Below, one piece after another: positions 1 to 6,863 of a stretch of DNA of 64,000 bases. The number at the start of each line of letters is the position of its first letter. Position 1 is the first letter of the stretch. The translations under genes and the position numbers were made by a program. Below the pieces are notes generated by a model, which was given only the letters and a program-made list of their open reading frames with translations, was not told the origin of the DNA and made no database searches. The DNA lies in NCBI RefSeq assembly GCF_036381655.1, contig NZ_DASVCJ010000006.1:186001-250000 (forward strand), given 5' to 3'. This DNA is from Ferrovibrio sp036381655 (GTDB lineage: Bacteria; Pseudomonadota; Alphaproteobacteria; Ferrovibrionales; Ferrovibrionaceae).

Positions 1-427
1 TGTCGAAGCCATGAAATGCCGCAAGATAGCGCGCCAGATCGCGATAGCGCGCCGCGACCGCATTATCGGCCGCGACGGCATCGAGGGCCGCGATCGCGCC
101 TTTGACGTCCTTGCCTTCCAGCAGATTGGCCGCCTGCTGGAACCGCGCCAGCAGGGCATAGCCGCTGTCATCCGTCTGGGCGAGGTCGGCAAAGGCCTTT
201 GCGGCATCGAGCGGCTTGCCGGCCTGGACCTTGCTGAGTGCCGCATCAAAGGCGCTCGCCGCCGCCGCCGCCTTCTCCATCCGGTGATTGTGCCAAATCT
301 GATAGCCGGCCACGCCGGCGAGCAGCGCGATGACGACCCCGAAGACGAGCGGGCTCCAGCGCTTGAACAGCTTCTGCATCCGCTCGCGGCGGACTTCCTC
401 GTCGACTTCCTCAATGAAATTGGCCAC
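1..427 (-). CDS. membrane-anchored TPR_21/YfgM-like protein (3' end outside window)
   Basis: The protein begins at a GTG preceded by an AGGGAG ribosome binding site; the C-terminus lies beyond base 1. The first 25 residues are charged (ANFIEEVDEEVRRERM), followed by one membrane segment (about residues 26-45, SPLVFGVVIALLAGVAGYQI) and then an alanine-rich helical region of TPR type (AALSKVQAGKPLDAAKAFADL). This is the architecture of the YfgM/TPR_21 family, an inner-membrane protein with a periplasmic TPR domain linked to the SecYEG/BamB environment. In many proteobacteria it precedes bamB and der, which would lie off the window edge here. The family call rests on architecture and sequence feel, not on an alignment. 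Confidence 0.72.
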   Translation of the reverse strand, partial: MANFIEEVDEEVRRERMQKLFKRWSPLVFGVVIALLAGVAGYQIWHNHRMEKAAAAASAFDAALSKVQAGKPLDAAKAFADLAQTDDSGYALLARFQQAANLLEGKDVKGAIAALDAVAADNAVAARYRDLARYLAAFHGFD

Positions 428-660
428 GCCCTACTCCCTGAACGATGCCGGACCGAGACAGCGGTCCGGAAGGCGGCGTACATTACCCGGATCAACCGCC
501 AATGGCAAAGCCCGCAGAGATCCGCTGGAATTCGGTAACCTTTTGATAATACATAGACTCTTGGCAGATAAAACAAAATCAACTAGTCTGCCGGCAGCAT
601 TTCGGAGCGTCGACAATTGACGGGCGCTCCACTGTGGCGCCCGATTTAAGGGGGGAATCC

Positions 661-1305
661 ATGCGACGAGTCCGTTTTGCGCTCCTGGCGCTGGCTGTCT
701 ATGGTGCCGGTACTGCCCTGCATGGCGCCGCCGTCGCGCGGGAACCGGCCAAGCCGATGGCGCTGATCCCCTTTGAGCTCGAACGGGCCAAGGAACGCGG
801 CGACCGCGCCGTCCTCAACCTGAATGAAGACGTCACGCGCGTTCCCGGCTTTCGCATCAGCGAATTGCCGGTCGTCGACGGCAAGCTCGGCGAGCATGCC
901 AAGCTGGACAATGTCGAAATCTACTTTCCCTACGGGCGGATCGTCACCGCGACCGCGGAATTCCACAAATACCGCATAACCCGGGTCAGCAGCGGCACGG
1001 CCGCCATGCTCGATCCGCGCTATCAGCGCGTGCGCAGCTTCGATCAGCAGCTCGGCAAGGTCTGCGCCAGCGAGATCGGCAGCAATGGCGAGAAGGTGGA
1101 GATGCGCATCGCGCCGAACCGGGTCATGTCGGTGGTCCACGTCCTGCCGCCGCAGCAACCCGGCGTCGATGGCGACACCAGCCCCTCCTACCGGGTAACC
1201 AGCGGACTGGAGCTGCGCTTCCTGTCGCGCAAGGAGCCGATGGCCGAGCAGCTTTATCGCGAATGCCGCCGCCCGGCAGGCACCAAGCTGACCCAAAAGG
1301 GTTGA
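661..1305 (+). CDS. hypothetical exported protein
   Basis: A 214-residue protein. The chosen ATG follows a purine-rich ribosome binding site (AAGGGGGG); a longer frame starting at 634 lacks one. Residues 1-25 form a signal peptide (RFALLALAVYGAGTALHGAAVAR), so the product is probably periplasmic. The mature part is mixed alpha/beta with no motif I recognise and only one Cys pair (KVCASEIG near residue 135, YRECRR near the C-terminus). The neighbour on the left is divergent and the next gene encodes a tiny membrane protein. Function unknown. Confidence 0.7.
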   Translation: MRRVRFALLALAVYGAGTALHGAAVAREPAKPMALIPFELERAKERGDRAVLNLNEDVTRVPGFRISELPVVDGKLGEHAKLDNVEIYFPYGRIVTATAEFHKYRITRVSSGTAAMLDPRYQRVRSFDQQLGKVCASEIGSNGEKVEMRIAPNRVMSVVHVLPPQQPGVDGDTSPSYRVTSGLELRFLSRKEPMAEQLYRECRRPAGTKLTQKG

Positions 1306-1383
1306 CGCGGCAGATCGACGGCCCGCCGCCGGCCGGCCGGTGCGCGATACGGCGATCCTCCAACGGACAGGTTAAAAGCGGTG

Positions 1384-1551
1384 ATGCTGCAATCCGCCTG
1401 GGCGCAGCTACTGGCCCTGGCCCTCATGGCCATTCTCATCATGCCGGCGGTCTTGCGCCTGCCCTGGCGCAGCCGCCGCATCCTCGTATTCATCGCCGCC
1501 TGGCTCGGCATCTTCATAGCCGCGGCCCTGCTGTTCAACCTGCTGCAGTAG
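1384..1551 (+). CDS. small two-helix membrane protein
   Basis: A 55-residue protein made of two hydrophobic helices (residues 5-24, AWAQLLALALMAILIMPAVL, and 34-53) joined by a basic loop LRLPWRSRRI, so both ends probably face the periplasm. An AGGTTAAAAG sequence precedes the start; a GTG immediately upstream would add one residue. The gene lies 78 bp behind the exported protein and may share its transcript. Coding looks real because hydrophobicity, topology signals and the ribosome binding site agree; no function can be assigned. Confidence 0.6.
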   Translation: MLQSAWAQLLALALMAILIMPAVLRLPWRSRRILVFIAAWLGIFIAAALLFNLLQ

Positions 1552-1676
1552 TCACCGCGCGGTAAGCAGGCAGGCCGCCGTTCACGCGGATTTTTATCGT
1601 CTGCGGCTGCAATTGCGCCAAAATCATTCGCCCCATCGCTCGGCCTTCCATATCTGGCCGCAACTGGAGAATGACT

Positions 1677-2540
1677 ATGGACACCGATCTGCTGAGCCTT
1701 GTCCCGAAAGTCGATTTCACCCGCCGCGGTTTCGTCGCCACCTCGCTGGTTTCCGGCTTCACGCTGGCGGCCGGCCCGGTGGTCGCGCAGACCGCCATCG
1801 TGACCGATACCAACGGCCTGACCGCCGGAGAAGTGAAGATCCCCGTTGCCGACGGCCGGATGGCCGCCTATCGCGCCATGCCGGCGCAGGGCAACGGTCC
1901 TTTCCCGACCATTCTGGTGGTGCAGGAGATCTTCGGCGTACACGAGCATATCAAGGATATCTGCCGGCGGCTGGCCAAGGTCGGCTATCTCGCCATCGCC
2001 CCTGACCTCTACGGACGCCAGGGGGACATGAGCAAGGTGACCGACCTGCAGGGCGCCGTCGCCGTCGCCGCCCAGGTGCCGGACGCGCAGGTGATGTCGG
2101 ACCTGGATGCGACCGCAGCCTGGGCGAATGGCAACAAGGGCGATGCCGGCAAGCTGGGCATCACCGGCTTCTGCTGGGGCGGACGCATCGTGTGGCTCTA
2201 CGCCGCCCATAACCCGTCCCTGAAAGCCGCGGTTGCCTGGTATGGCCGCGTTACCGGCCCCAGCAACGACAAGACCCCCAAGCATCCGCTCGATATGGTG
2301 CAGCAGATGAAAGCGCCGGTGCTCGGCCTCTATGGCGGTGCCGACCAGGGCATCTCCGTCGATTCCGTGCATCAGATGGAGGCGGCGATGAAGGCCGCCG
2401 GCAAGACCGCCGCATTCCATATCTACGAAGGCGCACCGCATGCCTTCAACGCCGACTACCGGCCGAGCTACCGCAAGGAAGCCGCCGAGGACGGCTGGAC
2501 GCGCATGCTGGCCTGGTTCAAGCAATACGGCGTGGCATAA
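1677..2540 (+). CDS. Tat-exported dienelactone hydrolase family protein
   Basis: Alpha/beta hydrolase of the carboxymethylenebutenolidase (DLH) family. Residues 15-38 contain a twin-arginine signal (FTRRGF followed by a hydrophobic stretch ending AAGPVVAQ), so it is probably exported folded. The catalytic set is complete: Glu in VVQEIFGVHEH (about 84), nucleophile Cys in GFCWGG (about 166), Asp in GGADQ (about 223) and His in APHAFN (about 255). The ATG at 1677 sits 7 nt behind a GGAG, whereas an in-frame ATG at 1671 is only 1 nt from it, so 1677 is preferred. The substrate is not known; many homologues act on ester or lactone compounds other than dienelactone. The last codons are duplicated just after the stop. 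Confidence 0.9.
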   Translation: MDTDLLSLVPKVDFTRRGFVATSLVSGFTLAAGPVVAQTAIVTDTNGLTAGEVKIPVADGRMAAYRAMPAQGNGPFPTILVVQEIFGVHEHIKDICRRLAKVGYLAIAPDLYGRQGDMSKVTDLQGAVAVAAQVPDAQVMSDLDATAAWANGNKGDAGKLGITGFCWGGRIVWLYAAHNPSLKAAVAWYGRVTGPSNDKTPKHPLDMVQQMKAPVLGLYGGADQGISVDSVHQMEAAMKAAGKTAAFHIYEGAPHAFNADYRPSYRKEAAEDGWTRMLAWFKQYGVA

Positions 2541-2559
2541 ACAATACGGCGTGGCGTAA
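2523..2559 (+). repeat. tandem 19-bp duplication of a gene end
   Basis: CAATACGGCGTGGCATAA (last codons and stop of the hydrolase gene) is repeated directly as CAATACGGCGTGGCGTAA, with 17 of 18 positions identical and a 19-bp pitch. It looks like a slipped-strand duplication of the 3' end. Confidence 0.85.
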
Positions 2560-2572
2560 GCGCGCGGCCATT

Positions 2573-2608
2573 ATGCTAGGCTCCGGCCGCCAAGCCGGAG
2601 TCTAGCAT
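2573..2608 (+). promoter_or_regulatory. hairpin covering the ribosome binding site and start codon of the SET gene
   Basis: Arms ATGCTAGGCTCCGGC (2573-2587) and GCCGGAGTCTAGCAT (2594-2608) pair over 15 positions with one G-U wobble and a six-base loop. The GGAG at 2597-2600 and the first two bases of the ATG are inside the stem. No T-run follows, so a translation-control role or a simple extragenic palindrome fits better than a terminator. Confidence 0.7.
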
Positions 2609-2978
2609 GCTTGTCGTTCCGACCTACGCCGCCGCCAGCCCGATCCAGGGCATCGGCCTGTTTGCCGCCGCGCCGATCCTCAAGGGCACGCTGATCTGGC
2701 GCTTCGAGCCGGGCTTCGACCGGATCATCCCGGACGAGGTATTTCGGCGTCTGCCGGAGGTGGCGCGCGCCTTCGTCGACCGCTACGGCTACATCACGCC
2801 GCAGATTCCGGGCGGCTGGGTGGTGAGCCTGGACAATACCCGCTTCATCAATCACAGCGATACGCCGAATACCGACAACACGACGCCGCTGACCTACGCC
2901 AGGCGCGACATCGCCAAGGACGAAGAAATCACCTGCGATTACGGCGAATTCTGCGACAGCTACGATCTGACGAGCTGA
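2607..2978 (+). CDS. SET domain-containing protein
   Basis: A 123-residue stand-alone SET domain. Visible elements are the N-terminal GIGLFAA strand (SET motif I), the hallmark NHSDTPNT (residues about 92-99) and the C-terminal ITCDYGEF (motif IV, catalytic Tyr). These form the S-adenosylmethionine and substrate pocket of lysine methyltransferases, so protein methylation is the likely activity; the substrate is unknown. Bacterial SET proteins of this size occur widely in alphaproteobacteria. The ribosome binding site is buried in a hairpin, which suggests low or regulated translation. Confidence 0.85.
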   Translation: MLVVPTYAAASPIQGIGLFAAAPILKGTLIWRFEPGFDRIIPDEVFRRLPEVARAFVDRYGYITPQIPGGWVVSLDNTRFINHSDTPNTDNTTPLTYARRDIAKDEEITCDYGEFCDSYDLTS

Positions 2979-3434
2979 GCGGCGGTCCCGTCGCCGTCTT
3001 TCGGGCGGCCATATCGCCCCCAGAATCATAGCCGTCCGCTCCGGCGCGGCTTCGACGGCCAGCGGCAGCAGCAGTCTTTTATGTGTGAACCAGCGATCTT
3101 CGACGACGTTATCGAAGCTGCGCATTTGCGGCATCATGCTTTCCGCGACCTCGAGATAGTCCCGATGGGCCAGCCGGCCGAAACCCGGCGGCTGCAATTC
3201 GTCGACATGGCGGCCGGTCATGTCGGCGCCGTAGTCGCTGCCGAGATTGACGCCCCAAAGCCGGTAGCGGAACCGCAGCGGCCGGTCATCGGTCGCCTCG
3301 ACCAGCAGCACATTGCCGAGGGCAAAGCGGATTTCGAGCGGGTCGATATCCGATCGCAGCGGCAGCCGCCGCGCGCCGCACTTGGCCTGCCAATATTCCA
3401 GCAGCGCCTGAAGCTGTGGATGGACCAGATCCAC
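2960..3434 (-). CDS. PAS_5-type (DUF1254-independent) sensory domain protein, possible frameshift near its 3' end
   Basis: The N-terminal 135 residues match the short alphaproteobacterial PAS_5 type: HPQLQALLEYWQAKCG, LPLRSDIDPLEI, FRYRLWGVNLGSDYGAD and MTGRHVDEL are recognisable. It starts at GTG behind AGGGGAGGA. In the uninterrupted frame the protein continues as Arg-rich sequence antisense to the SET gene as far as 2571, which is unlikely. A one-base shift at GGGGG (about 3021-3025) instead gives an ending YGRPKDGDGTAAQLVRS and a stop at 2960-2962, next to the SET stop. I give the 3' boundary on that reading. It may be a real frameshift, a sequencing error, or a genuine long overlap. Confidence 0.55.
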
Positions 3435-3521
3435 GCCATGTCCTCCCCTGTCCTTTTTTCTTCTTTCGTCAGCATAGCGGATCGAAGGTCGCGTGGCATT
3501 ATCGCGGCTGAATATGCGGAC

Positions 3522-3555
3522 AAAAAAAGCCCCGCACCGTATGGCGCGGGGCCTT
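3522..3555 (-). terminator. rho-independent terminator of the HU gene
   Basis: Read on the minus strand: GGCCCCGCGCC, loop ATAC, GGTGCGGGGC, then seven T. It lies 26 bp after the HU stop codon. Confidence 0.9.
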
Positions 3556-3580
3556 GTCCTCGGCTGTCGTCGAGATGGGC

Positions 3581-3850
3581 TTAGAGCCGATCCTTCAATT
3601 GCTTCGACGCCTTGAACCGCACCGACTTCGACGCAGCGATCTTGATCGGCTCGCCGGTCTGCGGGTTGCGGCCCTTGCGCGCAGCACGCTTGGAAACCTT
3701 GAAGGTGCCGAAACCGACGATGGTGAAACCGCCTTCCTTCTTCAGCGACTTGCCCATCGCCTCGAAAATCGCATCGACGGCTTCGCCCGCCGAGGCCTTG
3801 GAACAGCCGGCCGTCTCGCGGACGATCTCGATCAAATCTGCCTTGTTCAT
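3581..3850 (-). CDS. hup: HU family DNA-binding protein
   Basis: An 89-residue histone-like protein, the usual size for HU. It has the dimerisation helices (NKADLIEIVRETAGCSKASA), the GFGTFKV strand and the DNA-minor-groove arm with RNPQTGEPIKI. The start is the ATG directly behind GGAGGGG; a start 12 nt upstream would include the ribosome binding site in the coding region. It is monocistronic with its own terminator. It acts as a nucleoid-associated architectural protein. HU rather than IHF is chosen because of the single-gene context and the KxxRNPQTGE arm sequence. Confidence 0.93.
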   Translation of the reverse strand: MNKADLIEIVRETAGCSKASAGEAVDAIFEAMGKSLKKEGGFTIVGFGTFKVSKRAARKGRNPQTGEPIKIAASKSVRFKASKQLKDRL

Positions 3851-4058
3851 AATCCCCTCCAAAAGGCTGCGGATCTTGTTCCCGCCGGTACCCGAATCAA
3901 AAAGATCCGCAGCGGGAGGTTGCTGGTAGCATATCTGCGGCGCCGTTCAAGACCGGCCGGGCCATACTAAGAGCTTGCGTTTCTGGAGGAATTTGCCTGC
4001 AGCGATTCGCCGCACGAGGCGGTAGCGATTCGCCACCAACGGATGGCAAAAGCAAAAC

Positions 4059-4072
4059 TTGATCCAGATCAA
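4059..4072 (+). promoter_or_regulatory. perfect FNR/FixK box
   Basis: TTGATCCAGATCAA matches the FNR/FixK consensus TTGAT-N4-ATCAA at all ten fixed positions. Its centre is 55 bp upstream of the start of the micro-protein at 4121, which leaves room for a class II promoter with a start point near 4107. Regulation by oxygen is inferred from the motif only. Confidence 0.72.
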
Positions 4073-4120
4073 GGCATGGGCCTGCAGGACCAATAGCGTC
4101 CTCCCAAACGGAGGAGAAGC

Positions 4121-4231
4121 ATGCCCCTGGAGCAGCAAATCTATCTGATCGGAACCATCGCGGCCTTCGTCGTTTTCGGCCTCGTGATCGCTTTTTGCCG
4201 TTTCGACTCTCCCAGACGGCCTTCGCCGTAA
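4121..4231 (+). CDS. 36-residue membrane micro-protein
   Basis: The ATG follows a strong GGAGGAG ribosome binding site. The product is a single hydrophobic helix (LIGTIAAFVVFGLVIAFCRF, about residues 9-28) with an acidic/neutral N-terminus and an Arg/Pro-rich C-terminal tail (FDSPRRPSP), compatible with N-out, C-in insertion. It has no recognised family. A perfect FNR/FixK box lies directly upstream, so it may be made under low oxygen, perhaps as a small partner of a respiratory complex; that role is inference. The GNAT gene follows 90 bp later and could share the transcript. Confidence 0.55.
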   Translation: MPLEQQIYLIGTIAAFVVFGLVIAFCRFDSPRRPSP

Positions 4232-4321
4232 GGCCGGGCTGGCAAGCGCTTCCGGCGTCGACCGCCGGCGCCTGATTTCCTACACTGGGCTCCGACACGA
4301 CGCATTGCCGGAGCGCCAACC

Positions 4322-4756
4322 ATGTCGCGGCTCATCAGACGATTTCAGGCGGCCGACCGTCAGGCGGTCATCGACCTCTGGCGCGTGTGCGGCCTGACCA
4401 GGCCGTGGAACGATCCGGCCAAGGATATCGATTTCTGCCTTTCCTCCCAGGAGGCGACCCTGCTGGTCGGCGAGGCCGGCGGGGCCATAGCCGCCACCGT
4501 GATGGTCGGCCATGACGGCCATCGCGGCTGGCTCTACTACCTTGCCGTCGATCCGCAGCGGCAAAAGAACGGTTTCGGCCGCGCCATGGTCGCCGCGGCC
4601 GAAGATTGGCTGAAAAGCCGCAGGGTGCCGAAGGTCATGCTGATGGTCCGGCCGGATAACGAGCAGGTGCGCAGCTTCTACGCCAATATCGGCTATGGCG
4701 AAGAGCCGCGCATCATCTTCACCAAGTGGCTGGAAGACCGGCCAGCGGCCCCCTAA
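4322..4756 (+). CDS. ypeA: GNAT family acetyltransferase, YpeA type
   Basis: A 144-residue single GNAT domain matching YpeA: N-terminal IRRFQAADRQAVIDLWRVCGL, the TRPWNDPAKDI segment, strand LYYLAVDPQ and the acetyl-CoA loop QKNGFGRAMV (motif A, Q/RxxGxG/A), ending GYGEEPRIIFTKWL. An AGCG/GGAG sequence precedes the ATG. It should transfer acetyl from acetyl-CoA to an unknown amine. It is separated from the convergent ArsC-like gene by only 16 bp. Confidence 0.85.
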   Translation: MSRLIRRFQAADRQAVIDLWRVCGLTRPWNDPAKDIDFCLSSQEATLLVGEAGGAIAATVMVGHDGHRGWLYYLAVDPQRQKNGFGRAMVAAAEDWLKSRRVPKVMLMVRPDNEQVRSFYANIGYGEEPRIIFTKWLEDRPAAP

Positions 4757-4772
4757 ACCGGCCTGTCACGGG

Positions 4773-5126
4773 TCAGCCCGCAATCGCTTTCGCGTAAAGC
4801 TCGGGCGCGAAGCCGACCAGCAGCCTGCCCTTGCCAAGATCGAGCACCGGCCGCTTGATCATCGCGGGCTGCGCCAGCATCAACCTGATCGCCTTTGCCG
4901 CATCCAGGGATTGCCGGTCGGCCTCGGGCAGCTTGCGGAAGGTCGTACCGGCACGGTTGAGCAGAACCTCCCAGCCGAGCCGCTTGCACCAGGCCTCGAG
5001 CCGGAAACGATCGATACCCGCCATCTTGTAATCATGAAAGCGGTATTCGACGCCATGGTCGTTCAGCCACGCGAAGGCCTTCTTCATCGTGTCGCAATTC
5101 TTGATGCCGTAAATGGTGGTGGTCAC
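4773..5126 (-). CDS. ArsC/Spx family reductase, YffB-like
   Basis: A 117-residue thioredoxin-fold protein of the ArsC family. The GIKNCDTMKKA motif (Cys at residue 11) is the signature of the YffB branch; KMAGIDRFRLEAW and LDLGKGRLLVGF are further typical blocks. YffB-type proteins bind glutathione and are not proven arsenate reductases, so the arsenate label should be avoided; no ars genes are nearby. Translation starts at GTG. Confidence 0.85.
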   Translation of the reverse strand: MTTTIYGIKNCDTMKKAFAWLNDHGVEYRFHDYKMAGIDRFRLEAWCKRLGWEVLLNRAGTTFRKLPEADRQSLDAAKAIRLMLAQPAMIKRPVLDLGKGRLLVGFAPELYAKAIAG

Positions 5127-5234
5127 CGTCCTGTACTCCGATTTCTGTTGCAGACACTACCCATATCGAAATGAATCGTATGACCCATGCGCCTTGGCAT
5201 TACCATCCGCAGCTGTGCAGGAGCGGATAGCGGA

Positions 5235-5858
5235 TCATCGCAGGTATCGGGTCACCAGACGGGTGGCCTCGTCGACGAGGGCTTCGGCCCCATCATCCGA
5301 TAGCATCTCGGGACGGTACAAGACTGCCGTATGCGTCAACGCCTCGATCGCCGTCACGCACATGAATGCCGCAAGCTCCAAATCGACACTGCGCAATTCA
5401 TTCCTGTGGTTCTCAAGGTAAGCCCTGAAGAGCGCATAAAATTCGCGGTTGAAAATCTCGATTTCGCCCAGCCGTCCCGTGCGCGGAATCTGTTCCGACA
5501 GAACCCGATGCAGCCTGGGATCGACCCGATGCGCCGCGATCGCCGCGGCAACCAGCCGCCGCACCGCCTGCTCCACCGGCAGCGTTGCGACCTCCGCCAA
5601 TGCCGCGCGGGCAACCTGCATCAATTCCCGCGTATGGCGTTCGATGACGGCGATCACCAGCGCTTCCTTGCTGGGGAAATACTGATAGAGGGAGCCGATA
5701 CTCACGCCGGCCTTCTCAGCGATCCGGTTGGTGCTCGCCTTATCGAAACCCTCTTTGACCAGAATGCGAGCGGTCGCCTCCACCAGAGCATCTACGGTGG
5801 CGCGCGACCGCTCCTGCGACGCCTGTTTTCTTGGACTTGTATGCGGTCTGCGGGCCAT
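5235..5858 (-). CDS. TetR family transcriptional regulator
   Basis: A 207-residue regulator. The N-terminal HTH (residues about 18-65) reads RSRATVDALVEATARILVKEG...TNRIAEKAGVSIGSLYQYFPSKEALV, a classic TetR domain, followed by an all-helical ligand domain. The ATG at 5858 is preferred over a TTG ten codons upstream, which would place coding sequence inside the operator. It is divergent from the DinB-cupin pair, with a perfect palindrome between the two starts, so autoregulation and control of the DinB operon are likely. The inducer is unknown. Confidence 0.9.
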   Translation of the reverse strand: MARRPHTSPRKQASQERSRATVDALVEATARILVKEGFDKASTNRIAEKAGVSIGSLYQYFPSKEALVIAVIERHTRELMQVARAALAEVATLPVEQAVRRLVAAAIAAHRVDPRLHRVLSEQIPRTGRLGEIEIFNREFYALFRAYLENHRNELRSVDLELAAFMCVTAIEALTHTAVLYRPEMLSDDGAEALVDEATRLVTRYLR

Positions 5859-5886
5859 GCCTGGTGCCCTCGAAACGCGAGTGGAC

Positions 5887-5908
5887 AATGCGAGTAATAG
5901 CTCGCATT
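5887..5908. promoter_or_regulatory. palindromic operator between tetR-type gene and dinB-type gene
   Basis: AATGCGAG, a six-base spacer (TAATAG) and CTCGCATT form a perfect inverted repeat of 8-bp arms, 29 bp before the TetR start and 43 bp before the DinB start. Geometry and position fit a TetR dimer site. Confidence 0.75.
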
Positions 5909-5950
5909 TTAAGTCGGCATCGCCTCTCCGGCAACAACGAAAGGAACGTC

Positions 5951-6442
5951 ATGACTGCTCCCTACCGCCTTATGATCCGCCAGAAGCGCTGGGCAACCGA
6001 CGGCCTCAACCGGGTCGTTACCGAGACTCTGGACCGCATCCCCGCCGATGATAGGGTTCTGATCCTGCGGCTGCTGGATCACGTTCAGGCGGTCGACGAA
6101 ATCTTCTGCGCCCATCTGCAGATGCGCCCGCATGGCTATCAGGCGCCGCGTTCGCCTGAGCTTCCCAGCCTAGAGACGTTGGCCGCCAGGGCCCGCGCGA
6201 TTGCCGACTGGTATGTCGGGTATGCCGAAGCCCTGACGTCGAAGCAGGCGGACGAGAGGATCGCCTTCACCTTCGCGAATGGCGAGCCCGCGCGCATGAG
6301 CAGAGGCGAGATACTATTGCATGTCGCCACGCATGCCGCCGGCCATCGCGGCCAAGCCGCGCTTCTGCTACAGAAGAATGGCATCCAGCCCTTTGGAGAC
6401 CGGATCACCGATTTCCTGCAAGCCGAGGAGGCCGCCGCATGA
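5951..6442 (+). CDS. DinB family protein (putative metal-dependent four-helix protein)
   Basis: 163 residues, starting at the ATG behind AAAGGAACG. The metal-binding histidines of DinB/YfiT proteins are visible: LLDHVQAVDE (about residue 40) and the paired HVATHAAGHRGQ (about residues 125-136). DinB-type proteins are four-helix bundles that often act as thiol-dependent transferases or bind small molecules; the exact activity here is unknown. It is the first gene of a two-gene operon with the cupin, overlapping it by 4 nt, and lies opposite a TetR regulator. Confidence 0.88.
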   Translation: MTAPYRLMIRQKRWATDGLNRVVTETLDRIPADDRVLILRLLDHVQAVDEIFCAHLQMRPHGYQAPRSPELPSLETLAARARAIADWYVGYAEALTSKQADERIAFTFANGEPARMSRGEILLHVATHAAGHRGQAALLLQKNGIQPFGDRITDFLQAEEAAA

Positions 6443-6825
6443 CCAAGCCATTGCCGCTGGACCGTTTTCCGCTTCATCTCGGCCTCGGCGCCCGCGCCGT
6501 GCCGCAGCCCGAATTCACCGGCATGGAGTGGTACGAGGCGTATGTCGCGCGCAATGGCGACGAGGCGCGGCTCGTTTCGCTGTTCAGTTTCAGCGAAAGC
6601 TGGACGAGATGGGAGCAGCATCCGGCGGGCGACGAGGCGGTGATCTGTACCGCCGGAGAGATCACGCTGATCCAGGAATTGCCGGATGGGCCAAGAAAGA
6701 TCACGCTGCGCCCCGGCGAATATGCCGTCAATCCGCCTGGCGTCTGGCATACGGCAGATGTCGCCGACCACGCCACGGCCGTGTTCATCACCGCCGGCCG
6801 GGGCACCGAACACCGTCCGCGTTGA
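6439..6825 (+). CDS. cupin domain-containing protein
   Basis: A 128-residue single cupin. Motif 1 is weak (WEQHPAGDEAVICTAGEITLI, with His and Glu in metal-ligand positions); motif 2 is clear, PGEYAVNPPGVWHTA. The start overlaps the DinB stop by ATGA, so the two are translationally coupled and probably act on the same substrate. Small-molecule detoxification or stress response is a reasonable guess given the TetR operator; nothing in the sequence identifies the ligand. Confidence 0.87.
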   Translation: MTKPLPLDRFPLHLGLGARAVPQPEFTGMEWYEAYVARNGDEARLVSLFSFSESWTRWEQHPAGDEAVICTAGEITLIQELPDGPRKITLRPGEYAVNPPGVWHTADVADHATAVFITAGRGTEHRPR

Positions 6826-6863
6826 GGCCCCGCATTGAAGCCCTGCGTCGAGGCCCGGGCGGG

